Below, one piece after another: positions 48,771 through 60,083 of a stretch of 64,000 nt of DNA. Source of the stretch: Rhizophagus irregularis (Eukaryota; Glomeromycota; Glomeromycetes; Glomerales; Glomeraceae). The number at the start of each line of letters is the position of its first letter. The stretch's first letter is position 1. A model generated the notes under the pieces. That model ran no database searches, was not told where the DNA came from, and saw only the letters and a list, made by a program, of their open reading frames with translations. The position numbers and the translations under genes were made by a program. The stretch spans positions 1,534,001-1,598,000 of the forward strand of contig NC_089451.1 in assembly GCF_026210795.1 (NCBI RefSeq). The letters run 5' to 3'.

Positions 48771-49391
48771 TTAATTATTGCTGATACCGCAATCAATATA
48801 GATGTAATTATCATCATAATTCTCATTGACAATGTATTCTCTTTTACTAACCATCTCGTCCACTTTATTCGTTTCTAAATCCATCAACCATTCTGTCACT
48901 TTCGAAATACTGTTTTTGATCTCATCTCTATTATTAATTATTTCACGCCCATTCATTTCAAATTCTGAGTTTATCGAAGGAATTTTACGTGACAGAATGT
49001 CGTTTCGTACTAGCTGATATGGTTCGCACAATCTGACAATTACTTCTCTACCATCCAATTCGATCAAACTCAAAATCCCATTCATTTCCGTATTTAATGC
49101 TTCCCCCTACAAATCATAATGAATGAATGAATAAATAATCTTTTTTCAATATTTTGATTTTTCTTTAATACATACCAGAAATCTTTCTTCATAAACCAAA
49201 ACTTTACAATACATGCTAAAATATATAATAATAATTTCTTTCAATAGTAAATAATTTCCTTTAATTTGAAACATAGCAATCAATCTACGTTTTGTATAAT
49301 TATCTTTCAATCTATCGATAAATCCTGCTTTTATTGCTGTATGAATGTCTCCAAACTTACGAACTGGTTGAATACCTGTATAATTTGGCAT
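48771..49391 (-). CDS. Two-exon gene of unknown function
   Basis: Exons 49391-49176 and 49106-48771 join in phase 0 across a 69-nt GT..AG intron to 183 aa. The junction reads YEERFLV-type sequence through LGEALNTEM. Exon 1 contains IQPVRKFGDIHTAIKAGFID and a hydrophobic NYLLLKEIIIIYFSMY segment. Exon 2 contains ILSLIELDGREVIVRLCEPY, an acidic/amide-rich middle and ends YIYIDCGISNN. An in-frame stop lies shortly before the first ATG, but a 5' exon spliced upstream is possible (an aag acceptor-like site precedes ACCCACAAATAAATATTGC). No family is recognised, and there is no signal peptide. Confidence 0.5.
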
Positions 49392-50656
49392 AGTTACTGG
49401 TTGAGCAATATTTATTTGTGGGTCTTATGTAGAATAATGTACCAACAATAGTAACGATAGCGCTAACGTTATTTTTGTTATTGACGGAAGTGTTATTGTA
49501 GTTTGGTGAATATTGTGAAGTATGAAGAATATTAACGTTCTTGGAGATATTTATATTCCCTTATATATTGTTTATATTGTGATTATTACGGTATCCCATT
49601 ATGACTTAATCAGTATGCAAGTTATGTATGAAAATTTTATTTATAGAGATGATTATTTCGTAATTTCTTACTATGGAATAAATCATTATATCATGACTCA
49701 AAACAGATTACTAGATTTGGATACTGCGACTGTGCCACACTATAGTAAAATTAATTTAGTCAATAAAATACCCTACTAGAATTTCATAGTAAACGGTTTA
49801 GACTTGTTGTTATATGATGCAAATAACTTTATTTGACTGAATTTAGTTTATATCTCGTCCGTCACAAACACATATAAAGTTTTATAGAAACAAAGAATAG
49901 TTAAGTTTCAAAGAGATACGCAGCAATCGTTACTTTGATTATTAATCAAAGTATTGTATAAAAATTATAAGGGGTTATTGTCGGAATAATTTTCCCATTG
50001 GTCTCACTAGTATCAGAAAAGATAGTATCATATGATTAAGTTCAATTGTAGTGATCATGAGATATTGTGAATAAATATTAATCATTGGATCGAATTGTAT
50101 ATTACGTATTAGGATAGGATCAAATTTACGCTTTTATTATATAATGTATTATCGCACGATATACAACTTATAACTATCGTAACGGTTTTTTTACTATAAA
50201 AACTATAAAAGTAATTAAGTTTATAATTGTTATCTGCGGAGCCGTGATGATCGAGTTTGATCCGTGAAATAACCGGTTTATACTACGGAGACTAACGTTC
50301 TGTATACAATTTTTAACTACCGATAGACTTTTTGCTTATCCTTTTAAGTAAACCTCACCCGTTAATAAGGAAAATCACGGACGACTAAAAAGTGTTATAA
50401 ATAAATCAGTTTTAGCACTTGATAATAAAAGCTAATACAGTTTTAAAGATTATAATAGTAAAATGCTTATTTATTTTATTTATTTATAATATTGAATATT
50501 TTGATCGTCTTTAAATAAAATTTTTATTAATATCTCAAATGAAAAACGAGAAATTATATACAAAATTTTACGATATTGGGCGGTTTTGTTGACTTTGTTC
50601 AGTCCCCCCTCCCAGTTTCAGAAAAATGGGACATATAATAGGTATTAAGTAAAGTA
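49392..50656. other. Gene-free stretch
   Basis: An 85-codon plus frame at 49522-49779 has a hydrophobic start (IYIPLYIVYIVIITVSHY) but no recognised family. Otherwise AT-rich. Confidence 0.35.
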
Positions 50657-51316
50657 GTACTGTACGGTAATATAAATTCGGAAGGACTTTAATCCTTTTT
50701 GTTCGTACGTACGTTTCTAGCAGATTGATTTTTTTTATACTAGTACGTACGAATGCTTTAAAATTTCGTACGACTTTGAATTTTCGTACAATTTTGAATT
50801 TTCGTACATGTTTTGTTTTTCTAATAAAATACTTTATGTTAAAAAATATAAATATATTAATTATACTCTTTGAAGATGAACATGAGTTTATATATTTCTA
50901 TTTCTTTAATAATATTCAGCTCTATAATAATAAAATTGACTCATAAAGTTATAATAATTATATAAACCTGTTCAAATTCAGAATTTACCAATTCAATTGG
51001 AAAGTCTTCAACATCGTAATATTCATATTTATAATTATTTTTCTTCTTCAAAGCAGTAAAGATTAAAAAGAGATATTTATGACAAATATATAACAAACAA
51101 AACGATTACAAATATATAAATTAATCAGATCAATTATGTTACTCAAATATCATGTAATTGTAACATTTTCATTATCAAAAGTTCTATCACATGATGCTAC
51201 GATATAAAATTATTAGCACGGAAAATAAAAATTTATTTTTAATAGTCCGTCTGAGTACGGAAAAATTAAAAAAAATTTTTCGAACGACTGTCCAAATTTG
51301 TAGTACCGTACAGTAC
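50657..51316. mobile_element. 660-bp TIR element flanked by TA
   Basis: The left end gtactgtacggtaatataaa (continuing ttcgga) and the reverse complement of the right end gtactgtacggtactacaaa (continuing tttgga) agree at 23 of 26 positions. TA flanks both sides (50655-50656 and 51317-51318). The interior is AT-rich without a transposase. Near the left arm, ttcgtac words recur (cgtacgtacg, then three aattttcgtac units at 50758-50810). It is probably a non-autonomous Tc1/mariner-like element. Confidence 0.8.
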
Positions 51317-51890
51317 TATTTTACTATATATTCCATATAATTTAGGCCGGAATTATGAGAATTAACCGATCACATGATATGTATATTGCTATTTATAACT
51401 CTGGCCGAAATTATGATAATTTTGGTCATGTTCCTCTGGATTGTTAATTTGTTATCCCCTATGTTATGTTAAACAAAGAATTTGCTCGGAGAGGTCTTAT
51501 CATACCAATTTGAATTATTACTGTATAACTTGTATTTAAATAATTTCACAAACTTTCATTCTGCATTTCAAAAGATTTATTCGTCAACTATATATGATTT
51601 CGCAAATTTATGTCGATCATTAGTAATCTTTTCTGATATCCGATTTTCATTCCTTAGGTGTGAACCCATTCAACACTAATATATTTTAATACATAATATT
51701 ATCCCAAAGTTTCAAATAGTTTGTTTTTTAAAATAAATTTTCTCACATAATCTTTTACTTTTATTTGACGCCACGGTCGCCACGCGCCCACGCCAGATTC
51801 CCATTTTCTGCAGATCCTTTGCAGTTTGACTCGTGGATCACGAATTAATAAATCAAACTTACAAAAATTTTGTTAATAAATTAATACTAG
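51317..51890. other. Gene-free stretch
   Basis: AT-rich, with a GC-richer patch ccacgcgcccacgccagatt at 51779-51800. No gene is seen. Confidence 0.35.
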
Positions 51891-52175
51891 ACTCATAAAT
51901 TTATTTTGATCATGTCTTTTCCAATTTTCATTTTCATTATTCAATAACTTATAGTCTAATGGGTCCATCAATCCAAATTAATTTTGCCCTATATACTGTC
52001 AAACCAGCCTTTTGTAATATATTCAATATCGTCAAATATGTCGTAAAGTATTACTCTTGATATAGAGTAATTCAATGAGATGGCTAATTCTTGGACAATT
52101 TTTAAAATTTTGTAATTTTGTTACAAATTTTGCTTATTTAATTACATTCTTCACATATCATTTTTATTTTTAATT
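51890..52175 (-). pseudogene. Kinase N-terminal exon relic
   Basis: On the minus strand, in shifting frames, I read MICEECN (Cys motif), an ITKF/KN.. remnant, TILNI, KAGLTVYRAKLIWIDGPI (degenerate glycine loop plus the family NWIDGPI) and NENENWKRHDQNKF. Stops and frameshifts are throughout. The C-lobe exon is absent. The upstream motif at 52261-52280 resembles that upstream of the intact kinase. Confidence 0.7.
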
Positions 52176-52489
52176 AACTGATAAAGTAATTTAACCTTTC
52201 TTTATTTATGAGCTTTTAAAAATAATTATTACACTAAACAAATAATAAAACTGAAAAAGGCCAATATATATTTAAATGGAATATTACAAACTTTATTTCA
52301 CGTGACGAATATCACGTTTTTTAGACTTTTCAAACGCGCGCGTAGCTAGTTGTTATACATTTTATAAATTTGATAACATGAATAATTATAGAATTAAGTA
52401 ACTATAAAAATATTTTCAAATAAAATAAATAATAAATTTCTAAAATTATAAAATAATTTTTCTATTATCATAATACCTAATTTTTTAAA

Positions 52490-54091
52490 TCACTCATTAT
52501 TAACATGACTTAATTCTAGCTTTTTGCAAATATCATTACATTTATGATTTGCCAAGAACAATTGTTTGATCCCATTTTCACCGAAATTTGTTCCCCCAAA
52601 TCTTAAAGGATCAATACAATGTATTGCTGGATCAGTTAATAAGAAATCATCATTAAGTTCAATCCCTTGAAGATCACAAACTACTAAATATCCTTTAGTG
52701 TATTCATATGTGAAGTGAACAAATGCTTCAAGAATAGGTCGAAGTTCCGTAATTACGCCGGTGTTTGCATTGAATCTTTTATACTCCGAATTTTGAAGTT
52801 TTGGTTCAATAGTATAATATTTAGTAAAACAAAAAGTATTATAACGTAAAAGTTTCACATTGAGAAAATTAACTTTGGGAATATTTTTTTGTTCTGCGAT
52901 CGAATTAAATTGTGTGGAAAGGAAATATGCAACTGTAAAGATTTCTACTGCTTCAAGATACTTTTCAAGAGGATTGTTTCGCTTCCCAATATGAAGATAT
53001 TCTTTTATTACCATATCTTTTGTCGGATCACTCTTAGCATCAAGAGCAAAATATGCGTATTTTTCAACACCTGAAGAAAATGGTTGTGAAGCAACCTTGT
53101 AGGAGAAATTTTTAGAAATGAGATTTGATTTGTCGAAGTACTTTGGATTTTTAAGTTCGTCCAGAGTTTTAGGAATATGATACCACATAACTATTCCTTT
53201 TTGTAATGAAAGAGTATTCCAATCGGGTACATTTGGATTCATAATAATTTTTTTTCGTTGCATTGAATTTATTTCATTGGAGCTGCTTACAATGGTACTA
53301 GTTAATGAAACAGCATAAGTGATAGATGATGAGGTGGCCTGAATAAATTTATTAATTAATACAAGTGGATCTCCTCCTACAAGATCAAATACTGGAAATT
53401 CCCCAATTATATCATGAAATATTTCAAGCATTTTATCAGTATGATTCGTAATTTTACCAAAAAAATAAAGAATATTATTTGATTGCATTCTTCCTAGTAC
53501 GTCTTCTGCGGTTAAACCATATGGATCACCATTTGGATAATTATCCTTCAAGTATGAAAAACGTCGACCATGTGGTGGATAATCGCAAATATGAAGAAGA
53601 ACTCTAGTACTATTTTGCCAATTCATTTGGGTTACTGCTGCATTAAGACCTCCAAGAACATCTTCCGCTAAATCGAGATTATAAATAGGAGTTACATTTT
53701 GCATATATTGTGTAAATTGCTCATACTGATCGGTGAAATCAAAAACTAGTAGACGATCAATTCCATTATCGTGGTCTCGATAGCCACAAAAACCAACTCG
53801 AAGTTTAATATTTGGATTTATATGTTTAACATAATTAGAAACCTGTAAAATACAATCTTTGGCAGCGCTAATATGAGACCCCATAGTTCCGGTGCAGTCC
53901 AAAACAAAACAAAGATCAACTTCCATTAAACGTTTGATGTCATTGAGTTTTTTGGATACAGCCTTCTCTCTTGCTTTAATTTTTAGTTCATTTACCGCCA
54001 ATGTTTTATTAGAGGTGGATGACGAAATAGAGCTTTGAATGCTTGCATTATCTGAATTTTTTTTTAAACAGAACCACTTGGACTTGGACAT
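52490..54091 (-). CDS. vWA-alpha-kinase protein
   Basis: Single exon, 533 aa. After a Ser-rich, Lys-rich N-terminus (1-55), a von Willebrand A domain runs from about 56 to 255 with MIDAS-type DCTGTM (Asp65, Thr67, Thr69), VGFCGYRDHD and GGLNAAV. The second half (about 300-525) carries alpha-kinase features: the Lys of MVIKEY, EAFVHFTYEYTKGYLVVCDL, the LTDPAIHC segment, FGGTNFGENGIKQLF and the terminal H..CN.IC zinc motif. This architecture matches vWA-alpha-kinases of the VwkA/MHCK type, which phosphorylate Ser/Thr in helical contexts such as myosin II heavy chain. The substrate here is unknown. Length and motifs suggest an intact enzyme. A broken paralogue lies at the right edge. Confidence 0.9.
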   Translation of the reverse strand: MSKSKWFCLKKNSDNASIQSSISSSTSNKTLAVNELKIKAREKAVSKKLNDIKRLMEVDLCFVLDCTGTMGSHISAAKDCILQVSNYVKHINPNIKLRVGFCGYRDHDNGIDRLLVFDFTDQYEQFTQYMQNVTPIYNLDLAEDVLGGLNAAVTQMNWQNSTRVLLHICDYPPHGRRFSYLKDNYPNGDPYGLTAEDVLGRMQSNNILYFFGKITNHTDKMLEIFHDIIGEFPVFDLVGGDPLVLINKFIQATSSSITYAVSLTSTIVSSSNEINSMQRKKIIMNPNVPDWNTLSLQKGIVMWYHIPKTLDELKNPKYFDKSNLISKNFSYKVASQPFSSGVEKYAYFALDAKSDPTKDMVIKEYLHIGKRNNPLEKYLEAVEIFTVAYFLSTQFNSIAEQKNIPKVNFLNVKLLRYNTFCFTKYYTIEPKLQNSEYKRFNANTGVITELRPILEAFVHFTYEYTKGYLVVCDLQGIELNDDFLLTDPAIHCIDPLRFGGTNFGENGIKQLFLANHKCNDICKKLELSHVNNE

Positions 54092-55337
54092 AATTTTTGT
54101 CGTAAAAAAAAAAATTATTTTAAAAAATAGTTTATTTTTTCGAAAAAAATGATGGATTTATATACACACATTTGATTAAACAAAGAAATTCTTAGAATTT
54201 AAATTGGCGGCTTGGCATTTTTTCGGCTCGGCGCTTTTCTGAATTGACATAAATAAAGATTATAAAGTTTGAATGAAATCCCAAATAGCCATTAAGATCA
54301 TAAAGATTAAATGAAATTCCAAATATAATGATTGAGTTTATAGAAATTTCCGAATTAATATAGATTAAATTTTCTAGTTATTCTTATTAGTACAGATTGA
54401 AGTAGTCTTAACAGTTAATTAATTGGTCATTATCATAATAAATAATTTTTGATTGACAAATTATGCAGAAGTGGTGCTACGACACACCCTTTTTGTTTTC
54501 GAAGATATTTAACGATAGCTGATAGATGTTTTATTTTAAGAATTTTGTTTAATGATTGGCGTATAGTAAAATGAACTTCCTAATAAGATTTGATTGAATT
54601 AATAAAAATAATGAAGATTGGCACAAAATTAGATCTATTTTTAATTGTATGACGTACAAGTTTTCAGCTATAATTAGAAAGAGAAGTTTTGGAATTCTAT
54701 ATTTACATTAAATCGACACAAAACTTTATCATAGTTCTGGCCAGTTGTACTGCCTGTGTGTCTAATTATTTTCCAAAAAGATTATCTATTATCTATTTTT
54801 TGTAAATGTACAGTAGAAAATTGACTTTCCGCTTACTTTATGTAATGAATTTATTAATATAATGACTATTTATTTTAAAAAAAGAAGGGTTGCGTCATTT
54901 AGGTAATGACCTTAATAAAGAATTCGATCACAACCATTGTACTACAAAAAATATTCGTAAGATTTTTAATTGAACCTTTCTAAAAATTAAAAAAAAAATG
55001 ATTAGTTTATGGTAATATAAAAATTATTTATAGGTATATTATTATTTTGTTTTTATTATAAAAAAATATGTACCAACTTTGGATTTTTGGTATAGCCTCC
55101 ATTCTCATCAATATATGTTTTAATATGCGTTTTTTTGTATTACCATACCATAGGAAGCTAAGACAAGCGTATCACAGGAAGTGTGATTTTAATGTAACTT
55201 TAATATAATCATCATGCACTGCACATACAAATTTTCATCCAAAATTTGGTGGTATAAATGATAATCTGATTGCACATCAATATAATGTCTATGATGTCAT
55301 AGCGATAATTTTTTGTGTCAAAGAGAACCTTTCTGGA
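54092..55337. other. Gene-free stretch upstream of the alpha-kinase
   Basis: AT-rich, presumably with the alpha-kinase promoter next to 54091. No element can be assigned. Confidence 0.4.
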
Positions 55338-55364
55338 ATGAATAGGCCTAAATCTTGGTTGCAG

Positions 55365-55526
55365 TACGTTTCACCGAAGTATATTTCGCCAAAACCCATT
55401 TCACCAAGGCCATTTCGCTTCGCTGAAGGGATATTTCGTCGAATGGGCGTTTTGTCGAATAAATATTTCGCCGAAACCTTTTCCCCTAATCGTTCATTTC
55501 GTCGAAGGACATTTCGCCGAAAATAT
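55365..55526. repeat. TTTCGCCGAA short palindromic tandem repeat
   Basis: About ten degenerate copies of (a/c)atttcgccgaa spaced 10-20 bp apart (for example atatttcgccaaaacccatt, tcaccaaggccatttcgctt, gacatttcgccgaaaatatt). The unit is itself near-palindromic (ttcgccgaa), and the run is GC-richer than its flanks. The 63-codon frame across it is a by-product. Confidence 0.75.
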
Positions 55527-57990
55527 TAGCGATTAACATAATTCCTTAATCAATATAAAGAAAATAAAAAATGTTTCGGAAAATTGATGATAAAATTAAT
55601 TTTCCTTTACTGTAATGAAATATTCCTTGTATTTCAGATTTTTCTCTGTTTTCTTTAAAGTGTGTAGATCCATTTTGGAAGAAACATAATGATTATTTTC
55701 TTCATTATTTTTTTTTTTTTTTATTCGTTTATTTTTAAAATATATGTCGTTACCAATTTGGAAATAATGGCAGCTCTTAATCGGGAGCAACCATACTCAT
55801 GAAATCATAGATATAGTAAAATGAGAATAAGAAAAAGAATGAACAAAAAATCCAATACATTTAGAAGCCACTAGATACAACATAAATTTTGTTGGATTCG
55901 TCCCAATTTTGGATCACGTGATGAATCAAGTGATCCAATTTTAAGGGTGCAAGTGGCGAAATTGGTTTTAATCAGATGATTATATAGGCTAGATAATTCT
56001 AAAGATAGTTTTCTCTTTATGTGTCGTGCTAATATTCAGATCCAAAAATTTCTAACCAATTCGACATCGCCAAACTTGTCAAATTATTATCGATTCTGCA
56101 GCACCTTCTCCAGATGATTTCCGAAAATTGAGCGTCTCATATGTTGCGGTTTAATATTAGTTCTAATAGTTCATAAATAGAGTATCTACATGTTTAACTG
56201 ATGAAATATTTTTCCTTAATATATGTCATATCTATAGTATTTTCCTCGTCCGCATAATGTTTCGTTCTTTAGTAAGTTAAATCAGACGCAAGAGAAAAGT
56301 ATTAGAACTTTTCTTTTTTTTAGACAGGGCCATTTATACATATTCATGAAATAATAATGACAAACGGAAATTTCTCACATAATAGTAATCAATTTTTAAG
56401 TTTGTATAAAACTTCTGATTTAATAAAATTATTTTAGCAAGACGCACTGAGACTGACGCATCTGCGTCACGTGATCAATGATCTAATGGCTACTCAATAT
56501 TTTTCGACCATTGTGATAAAGTCTTTTCGAAAAGTGATATAAAGGTGATATCGATTTTAACGTGAATATAATCCCAAAAATTTTTATCTCTAATTATAGA
56601 ACAATTATTTACAAAACAATATTAAAAATAAATTTTGCAACCTAAATTAACATGCACGACACGACGACACGTAATACCGAGCACTACCGAATTAAATTTT
56701 AGTACGTAAATATTTGTTATTTATATTAATTCGGAAAACTATTAATTCGGAAACTCATTTAAAGCATTTTTATGTATTAAATTAAATTTTGAGAAAATTT
56801 TTTTGTTTTATTTGGAATTTATTTTGGACGCAAATTTGTAAAAATTCTGCATAATGAAATTTTTATTATAATTCATACATTCAAATATAACTTTAAAAGC
56901 ATTAAAGAGGTATGGAAAAGTTTTGCTTAAAGGTTATTACTCAATAACAAGAAAGAATTTATTCTAATTATGGTCACCCATCTTTCGACCGATATGTTTC
57001 TTCCACGTAAATTTCACCGGAAACCGGCTAATTTTCCCCTTGGCAACAACTCTTGTATGACTAAAAATAAAAATGTAATTTCAGTATAAAAGAATGTATA
57101 AATAAAACGAACCTTTAGATAAAATGGAAAATGGAACTTACTTGAAACAAAAAAAAAAAAAATAAGCCGATTTGTTTTAAAAAGGAAAAAATGCAAAAAA
57201 AATGCTAACGTATTTCGACAAAAATGGTATAGTTAAAATGCAAACGTATTTCTACAAAAATAGTATAGTTAATAAAAAAAAGTTTAAAAATAAGCCGATT
57301 TTTTTTTAAATATGAACGAATATCAAAAACTTTGACAAAAATATATTATTATCTGCTTATATAAAGAAAAACAAAAATAGAAATAAAATCCTTATAAATT
57401 GATTAAAATTTTTATAAGAAAAATTATGCTAACTCTTAAAAGTTACCCAATGGAAATTTCCTACGATGATAATCCTAAAAACATAAATGTCAATAACTTT
57501 CCAAACTTGATGTTATAGGCTATGAGAATTAATACTATTACCATCCTCGTCAAAGTACTTATTACGTGCTGATACTAATGATTATGTTGATGTGGCTGTG
57601 AAGTAAATAATTAGATAAAAGAAATGAGTTATTCTTAGTTGTTATTCAGCCCAATAGGATCATGCAGATTATCATAATATTTTTATTAGCCATAGCATAG
57701 CAATAACACATGATTGATATAATAAAGTGGAGTAAAAAATGGCGTAAATGAATATTTTGTAGGAAAAGTTTAAATAAAGCTTATAAAGTGGATTAAAAAT
57801 GAAATTTATAGAAAGCTTATTTATGAATTATGATGCTATTAATTAATGCATGATCAAAAACGTCAGAACGATAACACACTTATTGGATGTGGGGCTATAT
57901 CGGTCCTGTAACCGATATAGTATTTACCATTTTGAACAATATACTGTATATTTTTATTCTTTTTTTTAAAATAGAATTCATCTACTTCCA
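55527..57990. other. Gene-free stretch with small repeats
   Basis: A tandem 40-bp duplication, gctaacgtatttcgacaaaa / gcaaacgtatttctacaaaa, lies at 57203-57275. aataagccgatttgttttaa and aataagccgattttttttta lie on either side of it. A 16-bp inverted repeat tgacgcatctgcgtca is at 56453-56468, and ctatatcggt..accgatatag at 57896-57921. No gene is recognised. Confidence 0.45.
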
Positions 57991-57994
57991 TATT

Positions 57995-58250
57995 ATTAAT
58001 TTAAAGTGGCGCTGTTCATTCAGATTGCGGCACAATGTAAAAAAAACGTGGCAAATTACTCTCATACGTCAATAAAAAAATAATTTTACAGATAATTGCG
58101 GCTAAAAATAATTATTAATATCAAGGCTTCTCTTCAATTGTAACTTTTAACATGCCACAATGTCAAAAACGTACTCTTGGACGTCTTTACTTCGCCCTCA
58201 TTAATGACGTAATTTTACAAATGATCGGTTAAAAATAATTATTAACATCA
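57995..58250. repeat. About 150-bp tandem duplication
   Basis: gcacaatgtaaaaaaaacgt ... cataataattttacagat.. taaaaataattattaatatc (58030-58125) is repeated as ccacaatgtcaaaaacgtac ... taattttacaaatgatcggt, taaaaataattattaacatc (58154-58250). A third partial copy, gcgcaatatagaaaaacgtg, starts at 58563. Confidence 0.7.
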
Positions 58251-58329
58251 TTTCCTCATATTTCTCTGCCTGTTCGACATTTTTAATTAAAAAAAAATAA
58301 TTTTTTTTAATTTTTATTGAAAAAACGTT

Positions 58330-58535
58330 GGGTCCCGGCATTTTACTTTTGTTTTTATATATAAAAATGCCGAAACTGTTTGTTTTAGCATTTTTTTCAA
58401 TCTTAGATGTAAAAATGCCGGAATCATTAGTTCTGGCATTTTTCTTTTTGATTTTACATGTAAAAATGCTGAAACTATTGGTTTTGGCATTTTTTTTTTT
58501 GATTTTACATGTAAAAACGCCGGAATCATTAGTCT
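58330..58535. repeat. Hairpin-forming minisatellite, three to four units of about 60 bp
   Basis: Each unit contains aaaaatgccgaaact..ttagcattttt, an inverted repeat, separated by gattttacatgt. Units alternate gccggaatcattagttctgg and gctgaaactattggttttgg, so a two-unit higher order is visible. The minus-strand frame of Lys-rich repeats is a by-product. Confidence 0.8.
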
Positions 58536-58765
58536 TCAATTATAAATTTTAACATAGCTATGGCGCAATATAGAAAAACGTGGCAAAAATACCCTTGTAC
58601 ACCTCCTCTACTTTTGCCTTCATTGATTCATGAAATAATTTGAAATAGTGATTATAAAAAATTTTTTTATATAAACACTTTGAGAAAGAGATGAGAAAAT
58701 TTCTTTTAAACAAATTAATAAACAACGAATTAAAAATTATATATATCACAATCACAAAATCAATA

Positions 58766-58970
58766 ATGAAATTCAAATGCTTATTGCTAATTTTTGCCTT
58801 TACTATTATTTTAGCGGGTAAATAAATCATAACTTTAAAAGAAAATTTTCTTTTTTTATTCATATTAATATTAAGGGTTCTTTTAATGATAATTTAAATT
58901 CACAGATGCAGCACCGGGATCATTGAAACGTGACGCGGACGCAGAAGCCGCATTAGACGATTTCTTCTAG
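58766..58970 (+). CDS. Secreted peptide precursor with KR-DADAEA processing motif
   Basis: Exons 58766-58817 and 58906-58970 join in phase 1 (GCG G | AT) across an 88-nt GT..AG intron, giving 38 aa. Residues 1-17 (MKFKCLLLIFAFTIILA) are a textbook signal peptide. A short pro-segment DAAPGSL is followed by Lys25-Arg26, a Kex2-type site. After that come three X-Ala dipeptides (DA-DA-EA), the substrate of Ste13-type dipeptidyl aminopeptidase, leaving a predicted ALDDFF hexapeptide. This order is that of yeast alpha-factor precursors, but only one peptide unit is present. Exon 2 is markedly GC-richer than its surroundings, which supports coding. Secretion and processing are inferred; the peptide sequence itself is not one I recognise. 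Too short for ordinary gene finders. Confidence 0.65.
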
Positions 58971-59936
58971 TAAATATGGTAAATGAAAGAAATGTAAGGT
59001 ATTTTATATTATTCGTATGGAAACATTGAAGGATCGAAAATTTTATTGTATATACGTAAATAAATAAAAATCTAAAAAGTTTATTGTGCAATTTTAAATT
59101 GAATCTTTGATGAGATATAAAAAAAATTAAGAATGAATAAAGTGTGAAAATTATCGTCAAGAAGTAAATAACTCTTGTATTAACAAATCCATTTCTACGA
59201 TAAAAATATCAATAATTACATCATATTTTGAATATTGTAATACAGTATTTTCTATACCTAAATATTTATCGCAGCTGGCGCTTCACATGTTTCGGTCTAA
59301 ATAGAAGATTAACTGTTTTATCTCTCCTGCTTGTTTTCCTCAAATGTAAGCTTAATTTTTGGATCTTTTGACTAATCCTTAAACAAATTTCTATCGTTTC
59401 CAAACTAGGAGACAGTTTCGGAATTTTTGTAGTTGTTTTCGGGCTTATGCAATCAGAACCTAATATTGTGAGTGATTTTTAAATTTGGGCACTCGGCTAG
59501 AAGCGCTTCTAGATTTTTATTGTTAAGTATACGATCCACAATTTCAAACTTAGTCTTTGTAAATTTGAACATGCCCTACACACTTCGGAAATGTATAGAT
59601 TTGGAACTAGATTTATTTTTCCAATAAATTTCAGAGACAAGACTTGCGCACATGTTAGTGGGTTTATATTTTTACTAAATACCTTAGTAAACTTGACTTC
59701 GGAGATACTAGTTATAGTATAAAAGTATATGAAAGTTTAATAATTGATACGCGAAACTTAATATTTATAATAATAAAGTCAATATTTAATACTACTATTG
59801 TATTGTATAAGCAGTAATTTTTTAATAATATATTTTTTTTAAGTATATGGAATTTATCAGTTATATGAAAATTAATATTTAATATATAAAAATTTAAAAA
59901 CTCCGATTATTTTTAATATTATTAATAATTTTTAAT
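58971..59936. other. Gene-free stretch
   Basis: AT-rich 3' flank of the peptide gene, then intergenic DNA. No feature recognised. Confidence 0.4.
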
Positions 59937-60083
59937 ATGGTTAAACAAGTTCTATGCACTTGTATTTGGTGCCTTCAAGAGTCAAATGGCCAAGGCAAAT
60001 CAGTCAGCGAAGCAACTCGTGCAAGACATATAATAAAACAAAAAAAAACTTGGACCAACCCAGCAGATATGCCTGTATTATAA
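59937..60083 (+). pseudogene. N-terminal fragment of a large fungal transposase-like protein
   Basis: A 48-codon frame reads MVKQVLCTCIWCLQESNGQG, KSVSEATRARHI and ends soon after TWTNPADMPVL. The C-x-C-x2-C ... G-x-x-V-S-x-x-T-x-x-x-H pattern resembles the N-terminal zinc-like motif of KDZ/Plavaka-type transposon proteins that are common in such genomes (recalled family resemblance, not a search). Nothing downstream continues it. GTATTATAATG at the end could be a donor, but no matching exon is seen. Confidence 0.45.

Noticed and set aside
55338-55529. 63-codon Ser/Pro/Arg-rich frame
   Set aside because: By-product of the TTTCGCCGAA repeat.
58201-58539. Lys-rich repetitive minus-strand frame
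   Set aside because: Runs across the hairpin minisatellite, which explains its repeats.
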